From: CAZESH01 sp964514665
Lineage (GTDB): Bacteria > Bacillota > Bacilli > Paenibacillales > KCTC-25726
Direction: 5' to 3'
NCBI GenBank assembly: GCA_964514665.1
Contig: CAZESH010000172.1
Location: forward strand, 1 to 8,937
Length of the DNA: 8,937 nucleotides
Part shown: piece after piece, positions 1 to 5,105 of the stretch
Layout of the letters: the number at the start of each line of letters is the position of its first letter
Position numbering within the stretch: the stretch's first letter is position 1
The notes under the pieces: generated by a model
The model's database searches: none
What the model was told of the DNA's origin: nothing
Seen by the model: only the letters and a program-made list of their open reading frames with translations
Program-made: the position numbers and the translations under genes

Positions 1-53
1 ATCACCATTTAAATTAAGGAATTCGAGTTTACACAAAATTGTGGACAGACCCT
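1..53. mobile_element. Possible terminal end of an IS256-family insertion sequence extending left of the window
   Basis: The stretch at 25-52 reads GAGTTTACACAAAATTG followed by TGGACAGACCC. This resembles the terminal inverted repeats of IS256-family elements, where an AATTNTGTGTAAA core sits just inside the end. By the usual orientation of that core, the body of the element would lie to the left, outside the window, and the end would fall near position 52. A stop codon (TAA, 10-12) precedes it, as expected if a transposase gene ended there, but no transposase can be read inside the window. A related motif in opposite orientation lies at 114-127. The family assignment is from memory of the motif and is tentative. 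Confidence 0.35.
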
Positions 54-113
54 AAAGTCCTTAGCAGTATACTTTAAACCCAATTTTTCATTTGAATTTG
101 GGGATTTACCCTG

Positions 114-127
114 AATTTTGTGTGAAC
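114..127. repeat. Inverted copy of the IS256-like end motif
   Basis: AATTTTGTGTGAAC here is the reverse complement of GTTTACACAAAATT at 27-40 with one mismatch in 14, and flanking bases (GGG..CCC at 101-111) also partly match in inverted orientation. Either this is the second end of a degenerate element of about 100 bp, or it is the facing end of a second decayed IS. No target-site duplication is visible around the pair. Confidence 0.35.
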
Positions 128-187
128 TGCTGTCTAATTTGACCGCCTGAGCGTTATACGCCGCTTGAGAGCATCCAGCGGCGGACT

Positions 188-226
188 AGCCGGGAATCCA
201 TCACTTACGGATTCCCGGCTTTTTTT
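188..226 (+). terminator. Strong intrinsic terminator with no recognisable gene upstream
   Basis: AGCCGGGAATCC (188-199) pairs perfectly with GGATTCCCGGCT (209-220) and runs directly into T7 (220-226). A smaller hairpin, CGCCGCT/AGCGGCG (159-165 with 177-183), lies just before it. It would stop plus-strand transcripts entering from the left, consistent with a decayed or truncated gene or IS beyond the left edge. Confidence 0.75.
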
Positions 227-250
227 GGCGCTTCCGGCTTCGAAGCGCTG

Positions 251-299
251 AAAAAAACCAGAATGATCCCATTTTAAGCCAACGGCAATTCGATCATTC
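251..299 (-). terminator. Minus-strand terminator-like hairpin at the edge of repeat unit 1
   Basis: Read on the minus strand, GAATGATC (299-292) pairs with GATCATTC (268-261) and is followed after TGG by T7 (257-251). The same hairpin recurs in repeat unit 2 (568-608 region) but with a weaker T-run there. It faces the plus-strand terminator at 188-226. If the repeats are transcribed, this suggests the minus strand is the transcribed one and that transcription ends here. Confidence 0.45.
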
Positions 300-555
300 G
301 CTGCGCTTTTTCCTTTGGCGTTGTAAGCCTCTGCGCTACGCGCTGGTTCGAACCAACGCCATAATGAAACCTCGCCGCCTTCGGCGAAAGAAACGGCTTT
401 CCCACAAGTTGATCCTCCGCAGGAGTGGCTTACAGCCTTCAAATGAACCGATTACAGGTTTCCCTGTAAACATCGATTTGAAGGCTGTAGAAGCCGCCCT
501 GCGGCTCAGATCAACAGCGGGCAAGCCGTTTCTCGCCAATTGGCGTAAAGGTAAA
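258..555. repeat. Structured tandem repeat, unit 1 (about 310 bp period)
   Basis: First of two imperfect tandem copies offset by 306-311 bp. Almost the whole unit is made of nested inverted repeats. These are GAATGATC/GATCATTC (261-268, 292-299); GGCGTTG/CAACGCC (317-323, 354-360); a closing pair GAAACGGCTT/AAGCCGTTTC (390-399, 523-532) continued by GTTGATC/GATCAAC (408-414, 509-515); and inside this a long hairpin TACAGCCTTCAAAT/ATTTGAAGGCTGTA (431-444, 476-489) capped by TTACAGG/CCTGTAA (452-458, 463-469). Small GCCGC..GCGGC and CGCCAATTGGCG hairpins also occur. Open frames across it are repeat translations of low-complexity basic residues and do not look like proteins. Function unknown: a structured RNA, a palindrome-rich mobile repeat, or both. 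Confidence 0.8.
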
Positions 556-563
556 CCGAAAAC

Positions 564-868
564 CCAGAATGATCCAAGTTTAAGCCTACGGCCATAGTTT
601 CGATCATTTGCTTCGCTTTTTCCTTTGGCGTTGTAAGCCTCTACGCTACGCGATAGTTCGAACCAACGCCATAACCTAAACCTCGCCGCCTTAGGCGAAA
701 GAAACGGCCTGCCCACAAGTTGATCGCTGCAGGAGTGGCTTGCAGCCTTCAAATAACCGATTGCAGGTATTCCCTGTAACAATCGGTTTGAAGGCTGTAG
801 AAGCCGCCCTGCGGCCAAGATCAACAGCGGCAAGCCGCTTCTCACTATTAGGCGTAAAGGCAAACAGT
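564..868. repeat. Structured tandem repeat, unit 2
   Basis: Second copy of the unit beginning at 258, with the same order of inverted repeats. Closing arms are at 701-713 and 829-841 with two mismatches, then GTTGATC/GATCAAC (719-725, 819-825). The central hairpin carries AACCGATT/AATCGGTT (755-762, 781-788), which pairs perfectly although the matching arms in unit 1 have a different sequence. The two closing-stem mismatches are A-C on the plus strand and would be G-U wobbles in a minus-strand RNA. Other differences (a G-T pair at the base of the central hairpin) favour the plus strand, so strandedness is unresolved. Confidence 0.8.
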
Positions 869-1194
869 CTGCCGTTCTTGTCCGGCAGCTTTTATCATTA
901 CGCTGCCGGGAACCTGAGCGCTGTGGCTGTTGTTGGCGGGAAATCCCCTGTGAAGGATTACCCGCCATTTTAGTCGCTTCTGTTTACACGAAACGCAGAA
1001 GCGCCAAGACTGCGCCTACCAGCAACCCGCCCCCACCGCCCGATAACGGGAACATCGGCTTGCCTATCCATGTATAGCAGACAAGACATTTGTAGTCTGA
1101 TCCCGGCTGGTGAACGGGCACGTTGCCGGGCATCCGGCGTCATGGTGCATTCGTCACGGCAACGATTTTTTTGGTGTGTTTTTGGACATACCAG
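869..1194. other. Gene-free stretch with several hairpins between the repeats and the secreted-protein gene
   Basis: No coding region with a ribosome binding site is seen. Visible structures are CTGCCG/CGGCAG (869-874, 883-888) followed by TTTT; GGCGGGAAATCC/GGATTACCCGCC (935-946, 955-966; one mismatch) followed by ATTTT; GCTTCTG/CAGAAGC (976-982, 996-1002); and a terminator-like hairpin at 1121-1172 listed separately. The first two could be weak plus-strand terminators for transcripts crossing the repeats. Confidence 0.5.
1121..1172 (+). terminator. Intrinsic terminator-like hairpin, plus strand
   Basis: CGTTGCCG (1121-1128) pairs with CGGCAACG (1157-1164), enclosing a partly paired 28-base loop, and is followed by A then T7 (1166-1172). 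It points away from the repeats and toward the 3' end of the convergent minus-strand gene. It would protect that gene from plus-strand read-through. The hairpin could also serve the minus-strand gene, but no T-run follows on that strand. Confidence 0.55.
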
Positions 1195-3105
1195 TCATCC
1201 CCCTGCCTGCGACTTCAACATTCGGAACGATGCCACAGCCTTGTCGATGCGCGCCTTTGTAATTTCTGTCCGATTCTGCTTATATAACGTTATAACGAGC
1301 ATATAGGTCTGGTTGTCCCCTGCGTCCCATAAATAAACTTTGTTGATATATCCGGCATCTCCGCTTCCATGTTCGCTGACAAGCACCTCGGCCACCGCAT
1401 CGCCGTTCGTTTCCATCGTTTGGGACACAATCGTATCACTCTCATTTTTGATATCGTCTTCTAGCGTTTGCAATAGATCTGCCTTTTTCTGATCGACCTT
1501 GACGACAAACAGTTCGCCTCCGGTGAACGTTGCTTTCACAGCATCTTCCTTTTGGACGGTATCCCAATACGCAGGCAGATTGATTTGAAATCCTCCGGGA
1601 ACATAAGTGTTCCATTTCGATCGGTCGACCGGCTCCGGTTGATTCTCAAATTTTTTTGACTTGGCTGTCAGTTCCGGATCGATGCTAAGCCATTGCGCCG
1701 TATATTTGATCAGCGATAGAACTGCCTCTGCCGAATCTTTTTCGGGGTATCCGATGTGGAACAGGTATCGATAATCGCCTTTGATGACATAAAAGATCGT
1801 ATAGGATTCCCAGGTTCCCAAGGGAGTGCGGAGCGAAAAATCTTTGCGGATCGCATTTTCTCCTGACAACTTGATGGCTTTGAGGTTGCTTTCTCTGAGT
1901 TCGCCGGGCAGATAGTCTTCCTGATACTTCTGCGCATCCCGCGCCACCCAAGCTTCAAGCGTATCGCCGGCGGCCAAAGGCGATATGCCGTAATAGATGT
2001 ATTCCCCGTTGTCGCTGTAGAAATAATCGGTGTTCGGACGTTGCTTCCAAGAGTCTTGCACGCCGAACGAGACGCCGGAAGTGAAATTACGGTAAACATG
2101 CCAGCCCCCGCCGAGATTATTGCAAACATTTCGGACATTGCGCTGCCGTACATTGTAGGAGGGGTTGAAGGAATCGAGCAGTGTGCTGTACGACGCCTTG
2201 GCCTCAGCCTTCGCATACGTTGCTTCATCGACCGTTACGATCAGGTTGAAAATGTGATGATCTCCCGCGATCCCGCGATATATGTAATAGTTGCCGTCCT
2301 TGTGCGTCACCACTTGATAACCTCGCTGCGTTTCCTGATTCAGCTTGTTCTGGCTGACCACCTCGCCGTAATCCGCCTGCGCACGAAATACTTGCTGCTG
2401 AGCTGTTAAAACGGTATCATCAATCTGCTGCGAGATATAAGGAGATACCTCAAGATAAAACTCATAGGAATACAGCTGATCATCAAAATAGGTTTTGTTG
2501 CCGTCCCTGGTCTGGAGAATCATGGTCAATTGATCGGGATTCCGGAACGTCCATCCCCATTCCGAATTGCCGATATAGGGGGCGGTCTCTGCATCGTACG
2601 TAAAGGAATTCGATGACTGCTGAACGCCGGTGGGGGTACCGTCTGCCTCTTGCTTAGCCAGACCGTGAATCCGGATTGTTTGGTCACTTGATTGATAGAC
2701 GGTTTCCGCGCCGAATGCCTCAGCGATAAATCGGAGCGGAACCATGGTAGACCCATTCATAAGTTCGGGCGCTGCGGAAAGATCGATGGTGCCGTCGTTG
2801 ATCTTGGCCTTTGTGGAGCCGATCACCAGCGTGATGGTTGTTCCGTTCGTCTTGAGAGTAACCGTTCCCGTTTTCGGATCCCAGGAGATATCCGCATGAA
2901 AAGCAGCGCTAATGACTCTGAGTGGTACCAGAGTCGTTCCGTGAGAAGTGTAAGGCTTGATAATCTTCGAGGTATGCCCGTTGACAGTGAGCGTATCCTT
3001 GCCCAGTTGCAATTCGATATTCAGACCGGAATCGGCTGATACGGGTAAGGCATTGGCGAAGATGATCATGGAACCGATCAGCATGACATGAAATAATCGT
3101 TTCAA
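1195..3105 (-). CDS. Secreted stalk-domain (copper amine oxidase N-like) protein with PsbP-like C-terminal modules
   Basis: A 636-aa exported protein. Residues 1-24 form a signal peptide (basic start, hydrophobic core, likely cut after V-S-A). Residues about 29-148 hold two repeats of the copper-amine-oxidase N-terminal 'stalk' domain, each with the P-L-R hallmark (61-63 and 123-125) followed by a helix and an I/T-rich strand. No catalytic amine oxidase domain follows, so no enzyme activity is implied. The rest seems to be three divergent modules (about 170-318, 340-480, 500-632). The later two open with G-V-S-F/G-F-Q-I plus a P/D-x-W signature, and all end in a helix such as A-V-A-S-F, reminiscent of PsbP/Mog1-like folds; that fold call is inference. 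The start is TTG, chosen because AGGAGG lies 9 bases upstream and the signal peptide begins there. Expression is probably set by the promoter, aptamer and terminator just upstream, so a cell-surface or matrix role under second-messenger control is likely. Confidence 0.88.
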   Translation of the reverse strand: MKRLFHVMLIGSMIIFANALPVSADSGLNIELQLGKDTLTVNGHTSKIIKPYTSHGTTLVPLRVISAAFHADISWDPKTGTVTLKTNGTTITLVIGSTKAKINDGTIDLSAAPELMNGSTMVPLRFIAEAFGAETVYQSSDQTIRIHGLAKQEADGTPTGVQQSSNSFTYDAETAPYIGNSEWGWTFRNPDQLTMILQTRDGNKTYFDDQLYSYEFYLEVSPYISQQIDDTVLTAQQQVFRAQADYGEVVSQNKLNQETQRGYQVVTHKDGNYYIYRGIAGDHHIFNLIVTVDEATYAKAEAKASYSTLLDSFNPSYNVRQRNVRNVCNNLGGGWHVYRNFTSGVSFGVQDSWKQRPNTDYFYSDNGEYIYYGISPLAAGDTLEAWVARDAQKYQEDYLPGELRESNLKAIKLSGENAIRKDFSLRTPLGTWESYTIFYVIKGDYRYLFHIGYPEKDSAEAVLSLIKYTAQWLSIDPELTAKSKKFENQPEPVDRSKWNTYVPGGFQINLPAYWDTVQKEDAVKATFTGGELFVVKVDQKKADLLQTLEDDIKNESDTIVSQTMETNGDAVAEVLVSEHGSGDAGYINKVYLWDAGDNQTYMLVITLYKQNRTEITKARIDKAVASFRMLKSQAGG

Positions 3106-3161
3106 GTAAGAAAACCTCCTTTTACATGATGGTTGGCAGTCTCAAAGTCCCCGTACAATGC

Positions 3162-3190
3162 AAAAACGCCTTGCGCAGGGCACAAGACGT
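3162..3190 (-). terminator. Intrinsic terminator of the riboswitch expression platform
   Basis: On the minus strand ACGTCTTG (3190-3183) pairs with CAAGGCGT (3173-3166) with one G-U. The stem extends by a further wobble and GC/GC around a CCT loop, and T5 follows (3166-3162). It lies between the aptamer and the TTG start of the secreted-protein gene, the normal place for a transcriptional on/off element. I could not assign the competing antiterminator pairing, so the direction of control is open. Confidence 0.75.
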
Positions 3191-3208
3191 CTTTTCGTGA
3201 GCGACCTT

Positions 3209-3299
3209 GGCAACCTGGCGATCATCATCCTGCGAACAGGACCTTAGACCCATGGCTTTGCGTCATCCCCTTTCGGAGATTTTGCGGTTTATCATGCCA
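3209..3299 (-). promoter_or_regulatory. Cyclic-di-GMP-I (GEMM-I) type riboswitch aptamer
   Basis: The minus strand carries the GEMM-I signature in order: GCAAA; a short stem ATCTCC/GGGGAT (3280-3275 with 3270-3265) capped by a GAAA tetraloop; the invariant-looking ACGCAAAGCC (3263-3254); then GGGTCTAAGG, the region that receives the tetraloop in this class; a second stem TCCTG/CAGGA with a TTCG loop (3241-3228); and a closing AGGTTGCC. GGCA near 3298-3295 can pair with TGCC at the 3' side to close the junction. In this class the ligand is usually cyclic-di-GMP, while a variant group binds cyclic AMP-GMP. The base directly before GCAAA is C where G is common, so ligand specificity is uncertain. 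Location between promoter and terminator upstream of a surface-protein gene is typical of the class. Confidence 0.85.
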
Positions 3300-3302
3300 T
3301 TT

Positions 3303-3321
3303 AACGATTATGGGAATCGTT
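3303..3321 (-). other. Stem-loop at the predicted 5' end of the riboswitch mRNA
   Basis: AACGATT and AATCGTT form a perfect 7-bp stem with a 5-base loop, starting within a few bases of the transcription start expected from the promoter at 3329-3357. A terminal 5' stem-loop of this kind can protect mRNA from 5'-dependent decay; alternatively the dyad is a protein operator at the start site. Confidence 0.45.
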
Positions 3322-3328
3322 TACAGGT

Positions 3329-3357
3329 AGTATAGGATAAACTTCCTAATTATTCAA
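3329..3357 (-). promoter_or_regulatory. Sigma-A type promoter for the riboswitch and secreted-protein gene
   Basis: On the minus strand TTGAAT (3357-3352) and TATACT (3334-3329) are separated by exactly 17 bases. Transcription would start near 3322, just before the aptamer. Confidence 0.75.
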
Positions 3358-3425
3358 CAATTTTTATCAAAGCCGAAGGGCATGCGTAATGGGTCGGAAG
3401 ATATCCGAATTGCGGCGCAGGGCGG

Positions 3426-3454
3426 TTGACTTACCAAAAGCTGCAAGGTAAAAT
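3426..3454 (+). promoter_or_regulatory. Sigma-A type promoter of uxaC
   Basis: TTGACT (3426-3431), 17 bases, TAAAAT (3449-3454). The start of transcription would be near 3461, about 70 bases before the uxaC start codon. Confidence 0.7.
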
Positions 3455-3469
3455 TATAGTTATAGCGTA

Positions 3470-3485
3470 ATGCACACGTGTGCAT
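3470..3485. promoter_or_regulatory. Perfect palindromic operator candidate in the uxaC leader
   Basis: ATGCACACGTGTGCAT is a perfect 16-bp palindrome centred about 17 bases after the predicted transcription start, a position where a bound repressor would block the polymerase. The centre-CG symmetry is typical of LacI-family operators, and hexuronate genes in Bacillales are often controlled by LacI-family (ExuR/KdgR-like) or GntR-family repressors. The regulator itself is not in this window. Confidence 0.6.
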
Positions 3486-3531
3486 TTATAAAATCTTTTA
3501 TTTTATTCAAATTGGGTGGTGGATGCGTGCA

Positions 3532-4938
3532 ATGAAGAAGTTTATGGACGACAATTTTTTACTGAAGAATGACACGGCAGTTTCCCTTTACCACGATTAT
3601 GCCAAGTGCATGCCGATTATCGATTATCATTGCCATTTAAGTCCGCAGGAAATTTACGAGAACAGAGCCTTTAACAACTTAACTGAGGTGTGGCTATATG
3701 GCGACCATTACAAATGGAGAGCGATGCGCGCCAACGGAGTGAAGGAGCAATACATTACCGGCGGCGAAGGTGTAAGCGATTACGACCGTTTTTTGGCCTA
3801 TGCCAAAACGGTGCCGATGACGATCGGAAATCCGCTTTACCATTGGTCGCATTTGGAATTAAAGCGGCTGTTCGGGATTGACGAAGTGATCAATGAACAA
3901 AACGCTCCGTTGATTTGGGAAAAAGCGAACGCCAAGCTTACCGGGAAAGGCTATGCCGTAAGAGACTTTATTCGCGGTTCGAAGGTCGAGGTTGTCTGTA
4001 CAACGGATGATCCCACAGACTCGTTGGAGTATCATATCAAGATGAAGGATGACGCTTCACTGGGCTTTAAGGTGTTACCCGCATTTCGTCCCGACAAAGG
4101 GCTTGAGATCAGGCAAGCTTCATTTCTTCCATGGCTGAAGAAGCTGCAGATGGCCTCACAGATTGAAATTTCCGGCTACGATTCATTTCTGCAGGCGCTT
4201 GAGTCAAGAGTGGAATTTTTCCATTCCGTCGGCTGCCGGGTTTCCGATCATGCGTTGGACTACGTTCCCTACGCCGAAACGGACAAGGACGAGGCGGCGG
4301 CCATCTTCGCCAAAGCGCTGCAAGGGCAGCCCGTAAGCGCGGAAGAAGAAACGAAATTCAAAACCTATACTTACCTGTTCCTCGGCAGGCTGTATGCCAA
4401 GCTGGATTGGACGATGCAGTATCACATCAACGCCCATCGCAATAACAACACGCGCATGCTGGCGCTGCTCGGTCCGGATACCGGCTACGATTCGATGCAC
4501 GACAATCCGGTCGCTTATCCTTTGGTTAAGCTGCTGGACGCTTTGGAGCGTGATGAAGCGCTGCCGAGAACGATTGTTTATTCGCTGAATCCGCGGGATA
4601 ACAATGTGCTGGCTACGATTATAGGCAGTTTTCAAGGCGGCGGGATTCGAGGGAAGCTCCAGCTCGGTTCGGGTTGGTGGTTCAACGATACGATAGACGG
4701 CATGCTCGATCAGATGAAGTCGCTGGCCAATATCGGACTGCTCAGCCGCTTTGTGGGCATGCTGACCGATTCCCGCAGCTTCTTGTCTTATACGAGACAT
4801 GAATATTTCCGCCGCATTCTCTGCAATTTGATCGGGGAATGGGTGGAAAATGGCGAGGTGCCGCAGGATCTAGAACTGCTTGGATCTATCGTGCAGGGCA
4901 TCAGCTACGGGAACGCCAAATCTTATTTTAATTTTTAA
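3532..4938 (+). CDS. uxaC: Uronate isomerase (glucuronate/galacturonate isomerase)
   Basis: Cytoplasmic enzyme interconverting D-glucuronate with D-fructuronate and D-galacturonate with D-tagaturonate, the first step of hexuronate catabolism (EC 5.3.1.12, amidohydrolase superfamily). The 468-aa length is normal for the family. Visible signatures are the N-terminal D-Y-H-C-H-L metal-binding H-x-H (H33, H35), the G-D-H-Y-K-W-R segment (57-63), R-P-D-K-G in the middle, and T-D-S-R near the C-terminus (D413). The start at 3532 is chosen because M-x-x-F-M-D-D-x-F-L-L is the usual family N-terminus and GGTGG (3518-3522) is well spaced. An upstream GTG at 3478 lies inside the palindrome and an ATG at 3523 is too close to the same site. 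It stands alone: no mannonate/altronate dehydratase, oxidoreductase, kinase or uronate transporter gene is adjacent, so the rest of the pathway must be elsewhere. Confidence 0.96.
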   Translation: MKKFMDDNFLLKNDTAVSLYHDYAKCMPIIDYHCHLSPQEIYENRAFNNLTEVWLYGDHYKWRAMRANGVKEQYITGGEGVSDYDRFLAYAKTVPMTIGNPLYHWSHLELKRLFGIDEVINEQNAPLIWEKANAKLTGKGYAVRDFIRGSKVEVVCTTDDPTDSLEYHIKMKDDASLGFKVLPAFRPDKGLEIRQASFLPWLKKLQMASQIEISGYDSFLQALESRVEFFHSVGCRVSDHALDYVPYAETDKDEAAAIFAKALQGQPVSAEEETKFKTYTYLFLGRLYAKLDWTMQYHINAHRNNNTRMLALLGPDTGYDSMHDNPVAYPLVKLLDALERDEALPRTIVYSLNPRDNNVLATIIGSFQGGGIRGKLQLGSGWWFNDTIDGMLDQMKSLANIGLLSRFVGMLTDSRSFLSYTRHEYFRRILCNLIGEWVENGEVPQDLELLGSIVQGISYGNAKSYFNF

Positions 4939-4959
4939 TACCGGCATAGTATGGCTTCG

Positions 4960-5004
4960 CACCTTGCAGAGTGCCTTTCGCGGGTACTATCTGCAAGGTG
5001 TTTT
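4960..5004 (+). terminator. Intrinsic terminator of uxaC
   Basis: CACCTTGCAG (4960-4969) pairs perfectly with CTGCAAGGTG (4991-5000), then TTTT (5001-5004). The loop can pair a little further (AGT/ACT). It separates uxaC from the transporter gene, so the two are independent units. Confidence 0.8.
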
Positions 5005-5025
5005 GTATATCGGATGATTTCTTTC

Positions 5026-5054
5026 TTGTTAATATTGGAAATTTGGAGTATATT
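5026..5054 (+). promoter_or_regulatory. Probable promoter of the MFS transporter gene
   Basis: TTGTTA (5026-5031), 17 bases, TATATT (5049-5054), followed by an AT-rich stretch and the GGAGG at 5089-5093. Confidence 0.5.
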
Positions 5055-5105
5055 TTTTTTGATTGTCATTTCATTAAAATATGAGAGTGGAGGAAACGTT
5101 AAAAA

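Noticed and set aside
317..360. tRNA-like element: 7-bp GGCGTTG/CAACGCC closing stem with a GGTTCGAACC T-loop-like core (also at 627-670)
   Set aside because: Only about 44 nt, no D-arm or anticodon arm, and the T-stem is only 3 bp; the motif is a palindrome inside the repeat.
336..968. 210-aa open frame on the minus strand across the repeats, plus the shorter frame at 134-442
   Set aside because: They translate the inverted-repeat units, share repeat-derived segments, have Arg/Ser-rich low-complexity content and no ribosome binding site.
130..1190. CRISPR array
   Set aside because: Only two copies of a ~310 bp unit, no short regularly spaced direct repeats and no cas genes.
2041..2409. 122-aa plus-strand frame within the secreted-protein gene
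   Set aside because: Antisense shadow with no ribosome binding site or recognisable domain.
4204..4800. 198-aa antisense open frame inside uxaC
   Set aside because: It is the shadow of a confidently identified enzyme gene and has no signals of its own.
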